Shown: positions 47,518 to 58,607 of the stretch, piece after piece
Numbering within the stretch: position 1 is the first letter of the stretch
How the letters are laid out: the number at the start of each line of letters is the position of its first letter
Assembly: GCF_963169125.1 (NCBI RefSeq)
Contig: NC_084802.1
Location: forward strand, 118,982,903-119,046,902
Source of the DNA: Humulus lupulus
Lineage: Eukaryota; Streptophyta; Magnoliopsida; Rosales; Cannabaceae
Length of the DNA: 64,000 nt
Direction: 5' to 3'
The notes under the pieces: model-generated
What the model saw: the letters and a program-made list of their open reading frames with translations, nothing else
What the model was told of the DNA's origin: nothing
Databases searched by the model: none
Translations under genes and position numbers: made by a program

Positions 47518-50111
47518 ATGGCCTTTTAGAAGAAAAATATCATGGGAGGATCCTTTTCTCAGAGTAAGGATAAGATGGCCACCCCCAAGATCCCCATCCC
47601 CCACTTTGGTCTAGTGGTGGAGAAGGAGATCGAGGTAGGACCTGATAGTTTCTTCGAGGCCGAGAGGATCATGTCTCGAATTAATTCTCAGCCCAAGGTG
47701 AATAAGATAATGCTAAGTCATGGGATCGAGATGAACCCCAACTTCTACGCTCGACCTTCACTGGAGGGTGAGCAGAGCTATGCCATGTTGGAGGACGACT
47801 TCAGGGCCTGGAGTATTGAACATCTGAAGGCAGGTGCCTTCCTCCCATTGGAACAATACTTTGTGGACTTGTTGAACTACGTGAAGCTTGCCCCATTTCA
47901 TCTCCCGCCAAATTCTTATCACCTTCTCGCAGGGTTAAAGTATCTATTCCTCAAGAATGAGTTGGAGGTCCCCACCCGAGAGGATATTTTATATTATTTC
48001 TATCTGAAGGCCAATCTAGACGTTAAACACACGAGGTTATGGTTTTTATTACCTCACCCGATTTCCCAAATCCGCCAGAATTATCGATCTCCCCAGCCAT
48101 CTGAGTGACTTCAAAGACCAGTTCTTTATGTCAAATAGATTCCAGAACTGTGAACACCATTATTTCAACCGACCTCCTAAGTATCTTATCTTTTAAACTC
48201 TTCATATGAATTCCTTACTTTTGTTGAGTTTACTTATTCTGATCGAGTTGTTATCTTGTGCAGCTATTTAAAAGAGAACGACACAGTATGACACCCTTGG
48301 GGGTCAATACAAAACTCTGGCCAGCATTCCTGCCGAGGAGAAGGAGTTCAAGGTGGTGGTGAATGACTCCACCATGGTGGCTTGCAAGTTGATCAGGGAA
48401 GATCAATCCCTCGACATCAGGCCTCAAGGTCCACCCAAGAGGCTACCTCCAGTCACTGAGGAGGTTGAGGAAGAGGAGGAGGTCGGACCGTTGGTGCATA
48501 AAAGAAAGATTGCTGAAGGCGGGCAAGATACTAACCAAGGTCGTGCTGAATTGGGGGCAGTAGCCGGTGTTTCCAGCCTAGATAATAAAAATAGGGAAAT
48601 AAACCGAGCTACTGCCAGTTTTGCACTAACCTGATTCAATCCGAGGAAACTCGTGAGCAAACATCCTGAAGACCTGGACCTATATGTAACCTTGCATCAG
48701 TGTGTCAATCAATTGGTTGTTTGCCATGACGCCTACCCTAAGTACACCGCAGTAGTAGATAACACTTTACACTTTAGGTCCACCATTTTTTTAACAATAT
48801 GGTACAAACCTCCTATCATGGCATTCCTTGTGTCATGGTTCCTTTACCCTAGGTATTAAGCAGGACGAATATGAGCCTAGTCTAGATGAAGAACCTGGAC
48901 CTAGTAGGTCTTGCGAAGTAGTAATGGTAGAATTTCCCCCTCCCCCAATAATCTAAGAGTTAGAGGTTGTGTCTAGTTCGATTCATAATCCAGAATTAAT
49001 CGTAGTAGTTTCCTCCTATAGTTTGAATGATAGTGTTCTTGTTTTGTTACTTCTTGTTGTTTAAATAGTTATAATTATAAGTCATGTTCTAACTTTTTTG
49101 TTCGTTCTTGCAGAAAAAGATATGAGCCTCAAGGACATCTTCAGCACCGGCCTTACCGTCAAGAGGCCAAGGATTTCGAATAAAGCTACATCTAGAATAG
49201 GAGCTACTACTGGATCTCTAGCCAAAACCAAGGGAACTAGCTCCAACCAGAAATACCCCCAATCCTCTGTGGTTACAACCCAAGAGGCTCCTCGCCCAGC
49301 TCCTCGTGATCCTAAGAATGTCCTGTAGGTTGTTCAAGCAACAACCCCAACTGTCGCGATCCCAGGTCCTCACATCGAGGTGGGGAAACATCAAGAACCC
49401 ATGCGCAATTTGCTCCAGAAGATCGCGACCCACATGACGAGGCATGCAAACTAGGTTAGCACCAGAGAGCTGCAGGCCATAGAAGGGAAACCCTTGGCAA
49501 CAGTCCTCGACTCCGTGCTAGGGATGTCTCTGACTGTATGTCCTATCCTTGTCCTCATTCTTTAGTTCCATGTTTTCACAAAATAATCGCTGATTTCTTT
49601 AGTTCCATGTTTTCACGAACTAACCCCTCATTAATTGTTGGTTGCAGTCTTGCATGGCTCAGATATGGGGCATTGCTCAGATCTGTGCTAAGGTGGAAGA
49701 GGCCAAGGCAGCTCTGGAAATCTCACAGAATAACAAAAAAATTACTAAGGCACAAGCTTTGGAGGTGATTCAAGGTCGCGACCAACTTCTGAAGGAGATC
49801 AAGGATCTTATGCTAAAGGTTTCAGAGGTCGAGGAGAAGTCCCTGTCCAAGGACAAGGAGGATGCTGCCCAGATCGAGGAGCTTGAACTTTAGGTGAAGG
49901 GCCACGGGGCCCAAATAGAGGGCTCCTTGGAGGATATGTTCTATCATTTTTGGGCGTACAATCATGACGGGCATTTCTCCTTCCTTGATGCCAAAATCTG
50001 GGGGCGCTATCTCACCAAGTTTCAGGACCAGTTGGCAAAGTAGCCCGCGGAGACAGTGGAGACGGCTTCTAGGGCCGAGGCTGATGGAGGAGAGGAAGAG
50101 GTGTCATCCTA
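47518..50111 (+). pseudogene. Antisense extra gene of element D, broken
   Basis: ATG 47518 aligns with the start in F, but the fourth codon is TAG (47527-47529). The same frame then runs to about 48020 with IPHFGLVVEKEIEVGPDSFF and FLPLEQYFVDLLNYVKLAPF, the putative gypsy-type transposon domain. The frame shifts near 48025. Further exons: about 48263-48630 (NDSTMVACKLIREDQSLDI, then an acidic EEVEEEEEV run), 49114-49520 (basic KRPRIS) and about 49647-50111, a K/E-rich coiled coil ending with DAKIWGRYLTKFQDQLAK. Stops at 49327, about 49453, 49891 and 50041. The exon-1 donor reads CTAAGT instead of GTAAGT. Confidence 0.72.
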
Positions 50112-50899
50112 GGAGCAAACTGCCGGAGGTCAGGGATGAGAGGGCTCTTCCATACATCTATATTTTTTTTTTGTTTGGGGTATTACAAACCCTTGTAAGG
50201 AGGCCTTTTAGCCTGAGACAATTTCCTTATGGCACTGCTTCGAGGTTAATTGTCCTTGTTGAATTTATACACACTTTCCTTATATATGTTTGTTTTTTAT
50301 GTTTGATCTTTCTTCTCCCCCTTTCCATTGATTGTTATCGTGTTTATAAACGTTTGAAGCTTTTATACACTTGCATAGTTTTAGGGAGCGCTTTTTAGGT
50401 CGAGAAATGTGCCTAATGGCTTGGCCATTCAATTTCTAGTCGTTGACCTGGTTATATCAAGAAGTTTTGATCGCCTATTTGCGTATACACGTTAGGACTC
50501 AGGTATCGGACCTAGTTTGCCCCGAGGATTTTTGTACCTAGTTAAATTGTAGGAATTTTATTAACTTAATTCGCATTCGAAATTGCTTTGAAAACTCGAG
50601 CTTTAAAAAGCCACATATTTTCCAAATTTCCAAATTCTAAGTTGCACAAATTTACCTTGTTTGCCAAATATTCCAAAGACTATCAAAGGTTATATCCCCC
50701 CACCCAAGCGATCAAAATTTTAAAATATTCTATATCACTTTTACATAATCAACTCATGCTAAATAACAACAATAAATTGAAAAACTCTGGCATCGTGTTT
50801 AAATTACACAAAAACTTTATACTATTCAAATTCAAACAACAGAAATATGGCTTTTAGACTTAAGCAGCTACAAAAGATGAAATTAAGAAAGTCTAACAA
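50112..50899. other. Spacer between antisense gene and integrase remnant in D
   Basis: No coding signal. The part at 50440-50540 (ctggttatatcaagaagttt, gttaggactcaggtatcggac) matches one to two degenerate copies of the 64-bp unit that is repeated four times in element F. The rest is AT-rich 3' flank. Confidence 0.5.
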
Positions 50900-51627
50900 A
50901 GATTTCTTATCATTGGTAATACTTCTTGAGATGCAAGGTGATGCAAGGTATTCCAAGTTTGTGGAACCATCTCCCATTTAACCGAGTTAGTCTGAAGGTT
51001 TCTTCTTGTAAGATCTCCACGATCTGATAGGGTCCTTCCTAGTTTGGTCTGAGTACACCATCTTTAGGGTCTTTGTTGGCTAGGAATACCCTCCGAAGCA
51101 CTAATTCTCCTAGCTAGAGTCTCCGCCCTTCGAGTTCAAATAATGCGTCACCCTTTGTTGGTAATGTGCGAGCTGCAACTGAGTTCTTCTTGCCATTCAT
51201 CAACTAGATCCATTGATGCATTAAGCAGGTCGTGGTTCTGTTCTTGGTTAAAGGTTCTCCGCCTGTGTGACTCACCTTAACCTCGACCAGGAGCATAGCT
51301 TTGCTTCCAAAAGTTAAAAAGAAGGGAGTATGCTCAGTGGAGGTGCGATGTGAGGTCTTGTAGGCCTAGAGCACTTGTGGGAGATATTTGGACCCTAGTC
51401 CCTTAGCATCCTCTAATCGCTTCTTTAGACTCGCCTTAAGAGTTTTATTTACGGCCTATACCTGCTTGTTGGCCTGTGGATATGTCATAGAAGAGAATCT
51501 CTTAATTATGTCGTATTTCTCGTGAATATCTTTGGGAGCCCAAAACAACATATTATGTTCTTTACTATGAAGTCCAGAACTCTCTTCGAGGTTATAATTG
51601 CCAAAGGTTCGGCCTTAACCCTTTTAC
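50900..51627 (-). pseudogene. Element D: C-terminal integrase remnant
   Basis: On the minus strand it retains part of the integrase core (RVLDFIVKNIICCFGLPK at about 51600-51530) and the C-terminal region up to about 50900 (segments equivalent to GPNWEGPYQIVEIL). Stops and frame changes are frequent. The N-terminal side is cut sharply at 51627 by LTR sequence. Confidence 0.7.
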
Positions 51628-52107
51628 TGTCAATTTCTCTTGTGTTTATAGGGAATTGTGATGGACAATATTGTGTAGCTGTACAATAAATGGTAACATA
51701 CAGAATTAGGTAACTTCCCAAATAAATGAGTATGTAAATTCCCTAATTAAGCCTATTGTCGTTTACATTGATCAATAAATGTATATAACAATTATACACA
51801 CTTATTGTGCATATTGGGAATCTGAGTCTATTGGGATTCTTCCATATGCGCATTCTTGAACCACCCCGAGTGAGATGTCACAATCGAATTGGGTAGGATT
51901 GGACACTAGACACCTCAATCTTTGTCATTGGCATTTCAAAAGATATGGAGGATCCTGGATTGTCCAAAATTCAGTAATACAACCTCGAGCTGTTTGGTCT
52001 GGGGATAACGAGATATCTCCAAAGCCTTGTAACATTTATTTATTATGTGTCAGCTGCCAGCTGTACCCAGAGCAAGATAATTGAGCTCGTATTTTTAGGG
52101 TACAACA
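51628..52107 (-). repeat. Element D 5' LTR, truncated
   Basis: It begins in the middle of the LTR (tgtcaatttctcttgtgttt) and aligns with 35838-36178 plus 46550-46627, ending AGGGTACAACA. The first 200 or so bases, including the TG end and PBS side, are missing, so the element arose or decayed by a deletion from LTR into integrase. Confidence 0.85.
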
Positions 52108-52207
52108 GTGTTAGTTTGGGAATTTGGATTTGAAAACACTTTTCAAAACAATGAACCAATCAATTATTTTGGTGGGATCTACTTATTTTAAGTTTTCAAA
52201 TTTATAA

Positions 52208-53518
52208 AAGGAATTTTTTTAGTTGCAATACCTATTTTTTACACTTTGTAACACTTAGGTCCCAAAAGTTGATTTTGTATCAGTTAGGTCCCCAACCTTT
52301 TCAAATCGTATCGTTTAGGCCCCCAAATGCTATTTTTATTTCTTTTTTCTTTCAAAATATATAAAATAATATAAAAAACGGTGAATCAATCTTTAAAAAA
52401 ATTGGACCAATTAATTTATGACAATACCAAACAAAACATTGAAAAAAATATTCCATGGCATTTTTAAAAATATTTAATAGTTTTATAAATCAAATTATTT
52501 TTTCATTTAAAAAATTCTTACCTATATTTTTTTAATATTAATAACTTAACTATCATGAAATTATCAATATTTATCATGTACATATTTATTTTGTAAATTT
52601 TTTCTATAATGCAACTTATAACTAATCATATTTATATATGGAAGACTTTTCAATGGTTACTGCCCATAGATGACTACTAACAATTATGATGATGTGACAG
52701 CATAGTGATATCGTATAGCAAGTCACCAACAGGTAAATATTTTTTTTCTACATTAATTTCGAATTTAGTTATTTTTTTTGCAATAATTAATGTTGATTCT
52801 AACCAATGAGAGACACTAGCTATATTTAGAAATTGACACGCATTTGAAAAATGAAAAGTTTACAATATTTTATTTTCATAATAAATACACATTTTTTATT
52901 AGGTAACCCTTCCAAAGATTTGAAAAAATCAAAATTTATTTTTAAAAATGTTAATTAACAACTATAAATATGAACCATTGATCTTAATCTAATGGTTAAT
53001 ATTAAAGTAACCATCCATGAGTAGTAACCATTAAGAGTGCACTCATTTATATATATGTACATAAATAACTTAATATACACTATTAAGTTGAATTTTTTTA
53101 AAAAAGTGTATGAAATAAACAAGCATAAACATAATAAAAATTGATAATATCAAAATAATCGAGATTATATAGTTATTAATATTAATTATAAAACAACAAT
53201 ATAGGTAAGAATATTTTAATGAAAAATTAATTTAATTTATAAAAATATAAAATAGTTTTAAAAATACCATGAAAATATTTTTTTTCTCATGTCATGTTTG
53301 TTATTGTCATAAATTATGTGTCCAAATATTTTAAAAATGATTCACCATTTATTTTGTATTTTTGTATGTTTTTAAAAGAAAAGAGAAATAAAAATAACAT
53401 TTAGGGACCTAAATGATATGATTTGAAAATGTTGGGGACCTAACTGATACAAAAATAACTTTTGGGACCTAAGTGTTACAAAATTTAAAGAATGTGGATT
53501 GCAACTGAAAAATCCTTA
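52208..53518. mobile_element. Long-TIR fold-back element (MULE-like or MITE)
   Basis: The arms of about 470 bp (52208-52680 and 53010-53518) are imperfect inverted repeats. For example gtaacacttaggtcccaaaa (52241-52260) pairs with ttttgggacctaagtgttac (53460-53479). The pairing continues through ttgtatcagttaggtcccca, atttatgacaata and ttcttacctata. The central 330 bp has no coding sequence. A tataaaa word flanks both sides and may be a target duplication, but the exact ends are uncertain. The long AT-rich TIRs suggest a non-autonomous Mutator-like element. Confidence 0.8.
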
Positions 53519-53832
53519 TATAAAATTGTATCTGAATTCCTTACCCATCAGGCTCTTAAAAACTTTTAAAAACAATTGCATGATTATTTTTGTGAAAATA
53601 TTTAAAGAAAACATCATTTAAAAAATAAACCAATTATAATTACATACAATTTTTATTATTATTTCATTAATGAACGAGTCGAAAGTAATCACAATTTCTG
53701 CTACTTTATTATAATAATGCGATTACTCTTGCAAAAACCATGCATTTTTTTTCGGTAAGTGGTGCGGTAAAAAGGACATTTAAGACGTGTCAATCAACTT
53801 GTGATGACACAAGTACTTGTTTAACAATATAT

Positions 53833-54240
53833 CATTTTTTTTTTGTCAGAATAGATTGTATCACTATTCAAGATTGAACAACAAAAGATATTTGAGGGGG
53901 GACCTCATCCAACTAGGAAAACTCATTGTCTAGCCAAAGGGCATGCTTAGCCAATCCATGAGTCACAGTATTGAAATTGCGACCAACATGAGAAAGAGAT
54001 GCTCCCTAAAAATTAGACAACAAAGCTTTAATGTGAGTAAAGATTACACCCAATTCATTATGATAAAAGTTTTTGCTACTTAGGGCCAAAACCAAAGAAA
54101 GAGAATCTGAAAACACTTCATTAATCGAGAGTCCAAAAGGTTGAGCCCAATTCAACACCACTAGGAGAGCAAGAGCGTCTGCCTGAAAAGCTGATAGATT
54201 ACTTGAAATACAAAGCAAGACAGATAACTATCAGTATTCT
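53833..54240 (-). pseudogene. LINE remnant: RNase H domain with poly(A)
   Basis: The minus-strand reading AFQADALALLVVLNWAQPFG, then NEVFSDSLSLVLALSSKN and GASLSHVGRNFNTVTHGLAK, is the RNase H-type domain found at the 3' end of plant LINEs and in related host proteins. A stop breaks it at 54006-54008 and another lies near 53925. Downstream (lower coordinates) a ten-base T run at about 53833-53843 is a poly(A) tail on the minus strand. It is probably a 5'-truncated LINE. Confidence 0.7.
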
Positions 54241-54360
54241 AAAAACCAAAGTATGGGAGAAAACACACACCAAATCTAACCAAAGGGACCCCCTTTTGGT
54301 TAGAATTTTTTTTCCTATTGTTAATTGCTAATGAAGAAATCTAGAATACCTAGTGCTTAC

Positions 54361-54880
54361 TGTTGACGCAGTTTTTCGCCAACAGTGGATTAAGAAATCT
54401 GATAACAGAGATATTAGGCTTTTTTTTACTAAACCATAATTAAAGAAATGAACGATATCACAAACACTCACACTTTTATGTGGTTCAGTGGTTAAAATCC
54501 ACCAAGTCCACGAGATAATCTTATTAATCTCTTTAGGATTCTGGGTGAAATTGTTTCTTACAATTGCAACAGAGTTTCTGTATCTCTAGAATCAGTTCCT
54601 TTTTCTATCCATTCCTTTCATAGTTATATAGGGGTTTTCCGGACAACTTTGGGTAATCGCGTACATAAATATGGTAAATAATAAATTGGAATAACCTCCC
54701 ATTTACATAGGGATATGATTGCCTATGGAATTTACATCCGTTATCTCGGGTAATAAATGTGTAATAAAATCTAGGCATTAATGAGCGTATAAGGAATCTC
54801 CGAGTCTTTTGGGGTTTTTCCTTATGCGTCATGATCAAGCTTTTGCAAGCAGAACACTCCTTCGAGCTGGATGTCAAACA
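54361..54880 (-). repeat. Element F 3' LTR remnant
   Basis: It aligns with the first two thirds of the B LTR, for example gtggttcagtggttaaa (54480-54496), ttgcctatggaatttac and ttaatgagcgtataa (54777-54791). Near 54880 (cacttcttgtcaac) the sequence switches to the region equivalent to 46790 of element D, so the LTR's inner end and adjacent bases were deleted. Confidence 0.78.
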
Positions 54881-54980
54881 CTTCTTGTCAACTTTTTGCT
54901 GTCACAGGGGTTATTTAATCTAGGCCCTTGGATCCCGAACTGGCCTAATCGAGTGGCCAGATTGGTTCCTGAAGTTTACG

Positions 54981-55651
54981 TATAAATAGGAGAAACAGAC
55001 CTGAACCTCATCACCTTTGCATTCAAAAAATTTCCCTTTCCTTCTCAGAACACCTTCAGAAAATTTTGGCATTTTCTCATTATCCAGAAGCTTTTAGGCT
55101 AATGTCTTTGGAGCTGCCATCACTTCGCTCGATCGAACATCTTATATGTAAGTATTTCTATACCTGATTTAAATTCCACCCTCTTATTTTTCAATAAGTT
55201 TTACGAAATTTCCCAGTATAGTTTCTTACTTCGGCCATGTTCGAGTTTAATATGGGTTTTTGTTAGGCCAAAACAATAGTACTAGGTCTGATTAGAAATA
55301 ATGAGCATAAAGAAACGGGTAATTTTTTGGGTTTTGAAAGAGGACCGCCTATGTATGTGTAAAAATTTGAGGGTTTTTAGGTTCAGTTTTGGGTAGCTTA
55401 AAGGTTACGATTTCCCAAGCGATTTTGCATTAAACCGCTTGCAAAAAGGTATTGGATTTGACATGCGAATTCCAAAGTATCAGGGGATTTCTCGAGTTTA
55501 CAGCGCGTGGCCACTGAATGTGCGTGGACACACGCGTTGTCACTAGGGGATATCTTAGCTCATGTGTATCTTAGGTCGAATAAATCAAATTCATCAAATT
55601 CAAACCCTCGTATCGTCGTACCTTTATCACCATATAAAGTTTTTATCTTAG
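54981..55651 (+). promoter_or_regulatory. Promoter, leader exon and leader intron of the antisense gene of F
   Basis: TATAAATA at 54981-54988, a leader exon ending at a good donor (tat|gtaagt, 55147/55148) and an acceptor ending cttag at 55651. Spacing from TATA to donor is 167 bases, close to the 177 in element A. Confidence 0.6.
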
Positions 55652-57061
55652 GTTGCCTCTAACAAGTCGCTTTGTCGCCAAGTGAGCTAGATCATGGCCC
55701 ACCAGAAGAAGTCAGTCGCAAGCTCTTCTTCCCAAAGCAAGAGTAAGGGTAAGCAGATTGCATCTGAGACCTTTATTCCCCACTTCGGCTTGGTAGTGGA
55801 TAGGCAGATCGTAGTGGACCCCAACGCCTTTTGTAAGGCCGAGTGCAGCTAATCCTGAATAAAGACTCAGAGCAAGGTGAATAAAATTTTGCTGAGCCTC
55901 AGGATCGAATTGGGGTCCGAGGGCCTTTTTGTCCGACCTTCGTTGGAAGGAGGGAGGAGTTGCACTCCACTTCAGGATGACTTCGGAGCCTGAGTGACGA
56001 GCATCTGTAGGCAGGTGATTTTCTCCCTTTGGACCAGTACTTCGTAGATTTTTTGAACTACATTGAGCTGGCGCCATTCCAGCTTCCCCCCAATTCATAT
56101 CAACTTTTGGCAGGGCTGAAATATTTATTCTTGAAGCACGAGTGGGAGGTTCCCACCCCCGCCGACATCATGTACTTCATTTGTCTCAAAGCCCACCCCA
56201 AACAGAATGGGTGAGGTGACGACTTCTACTTCCTCAATTGGTTCTCCAATACGGTCTCTGTCATCAACCTCCCTAACCACCCGAATGATTACAAGGATTA
56301 GTTCTTCATGTCAAATGGGCTCAAGAACTAAACCCATCAGTAATTCAACCATCCTCGTAAGTTTCTTAGCTCTTCAAACTTTGTACTTGAATTCCTTTTT
56401 AATAAAGTTTAAACATATTATGATTGAGTTGTTATTTTGTGCATCTATATAGAAGACAAAGAGGAGATCAGAGACCCTTGGATGTCAATATGAGACGTTC
56501 TCTCGTATTTTTTCCAAGGAGAAAGAATTCTGGATGGTAGTTAATGACTCTACCATGGTTGTAACGCCCTACTACCCAGGGACCGTTACACTGTGTATTT
56601 TAAACAGTGCTAAACTCGGCAAACGAGTCATTTGGCCATAATCGTGTAACTAAGTGTAATTAATGGGTTAGGGTTAAAAATTTTGGTCAAAGACACACGT
56701 TTCACTAAAACGTTTATTGTATACATTGAGATCCCAAATACATTTTAAATATTAATTACAATAAAAGAGTTACAACCAGCCGACCTAAACGATAAAATAG
56801 GGTTTAACCCTAGTTCCTATTTAAACCCTTGGCCATGGTGGTCGAGCAGCCGCATATGTACACATCATCACCTAAGTTCTCCAACTCAAGGATGGTCTAG
56901 CTTTCTTTTACCTTTACCTGCACCACGTAGCACCCGTGAGCCAAGGCTCAGCAAGAAAACTCAAACATGCTCATAAGTAGACAATAACATGTCACCAAAT
57001 CACAATAAGCATGCCTAGCAGCAAAACCCTATTCATGCATGCAGGCAAGTACAAATAAATG

Positions 57062-57290
57062 ATTATGGGGTCCTGCGCCCTTAGTAGATGACTGTTAAGT
57101 CAATCTGGGGTTCGGCGTCATGAATGGATGACTATTAAGTCAGTCTAGGGTCCTGCGCCATGAATAGATGACTAATAAATCTCTCTGGGGTCCTGTGCCC
57201 TAAATAGATGACTAATAAGTCTCTGGGGTCCTGTGCCCTGAATAGATGACTAATAAGTCTCTCTGGGATCCTGCGCCCTAAGCCATGTGA
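57062..57290 (+). repeat. Tandem repeat of about 40 bp in the solo LTR
   Basis: Five to six imperfect copies of a unit with the core ggggtcctgcgccctgaata followed by gatgactaataagtctct. Equivalent shorter arrays with different units lie at the same place in the LTRs of C (29350-29470) and the solo LTR in A (15240-15350). Confidence 0.85.
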
Positions 57291-58564
57291 TGTTCCAGTC
57301 ACCAGAGCCTTTTTGCCTTGGCTCTGAGTAACTAGCCTTAGGCTAGCAAAGCGCTTTAGTTTTCTTCAACCAATAGGTCGGTCAAGCATTTAATGCTCTT
57401 ATTGATTAGATCTAATCATTTCAGCCTACGTTCAATACGCTAATGCCGCTCTTGACTCATAAGTCAATTCTATACAACCAGCGCTAAGTACTATTGCTGA
57501 TCATGACTGATATGTCAGAGCTTCACGACTCATACTAAACACCATTGTCGTTTCTTAACTAATAAGTCAGTGCTTCCTCAATAAGGTAATGCCAACAGAC
57601 ATATATCATGTGTCAAATATCCAGATATAAGGCATTCAATATGCATAATCAATAATCACAAGCATAATCATAATCATGCACAATTACAGAGACTTAAGCT
57701 CTGATCAATTGCATATTCAACATCATTCCATGCCATAACCAAATGTATCACATGCATCACATATTGGGTGCAGTTTTCTTACCTTTGGTCCAAGCACAGG
57801 TTACCAATAAACGACCCTCAGGCATGATCCTGTTTCCAAGCCCCTAGCGATTACCTAATCACAACCATAATATAGAATCCCATAAAAACGAGCAAATAAA
57901 GATTTTCAAACCAAGTCCTAGTCTCCAGGATGTGAAATCCTACCAAACTAGGTAGTAGGATCAATCCCGAGCCCTTGTAGTTAAGTTCCCATGACTAAAA
58001 ACCCACTTTGGCCAAAAATGCCCTTAAGCGTCGCGGCCCCCAGCCTTGAGCTACGACCCGCCTCCAGACAGAAGCCAGACTACTTCTCTACCTACGCCTC
58101 TTGCCGCGGCACACCTGCCTTGCACCGCAGCACTAACTGCCCATCAGCGAGCCTCCTCCTTCTTCAAGCCTGGGTTGCGGTGCCCAAGAACAGGGTCGCG
58201 GCCCAACCACGAACCTAGCCAAAACCTTCATTTTCTACATTTAAAAATCTTCCAAAAACCTAACCAAATATCTCCTAATCCCAAAATCAAAGTTTCGAAA
58301 CATCCCAATGTTCGAAAACCATCAAAACCCAAATATCAAACCATCCAAAAACTCATCAAAACATAAAATCCAATCAAAGCTTACAAACACGAAAACTCAA
58401 AACTTAAAACTTGGATTACCTTTGAATAAGTTGTTTTCCAGCTAAATCCTTCAGCTAATAAGCTTCTAATCTTCCCTAGAATCGCTATGCCTCGATCCTT
58501 GCCTAAATCTGAGTCCTAAAACTCAAGTTTCCTTTGAAAATGCGAACGATGTCAAAAAGAGAAC

Positions 58565-58566
<2 letters not shown>

Positions 58567-58604
<38 letters not shown>
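58567..58604 (+). repeat. (GA)19 microsatellite
   Basis: Nineteen uninterrupted GA dinucleotides in the solo LTR. Related LTRs have only a short agagagag stretch here (24228-24236, 30660-30675), so the expansion is specific to this copy. Confidence 0.9.

Positions 58605-58607
<3 letters not shown>

Larger units (their letters stand above)
35622..52107 (-). mobile_element. Element D: Tat-type element, internally deleted, split by element E
   Basis: The left LTR starts TGTTGAGG at 35622, is interrupted by E (36179-46544) and ends at 46627 (GGGTACAACA). The interior holds the plus-strand antisense gene (47518-50111) and a minus-strand integrase remnant (50900-51627). This joins directly to a right LTR lacking its first 200 or so bases (51628-52107), so gag, protease, RT, the PBS and part of the LTR are deleted. 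Flanks are gagct on the left and gtgtt on the right, with no matching target duplication. Confidence 0.82.
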
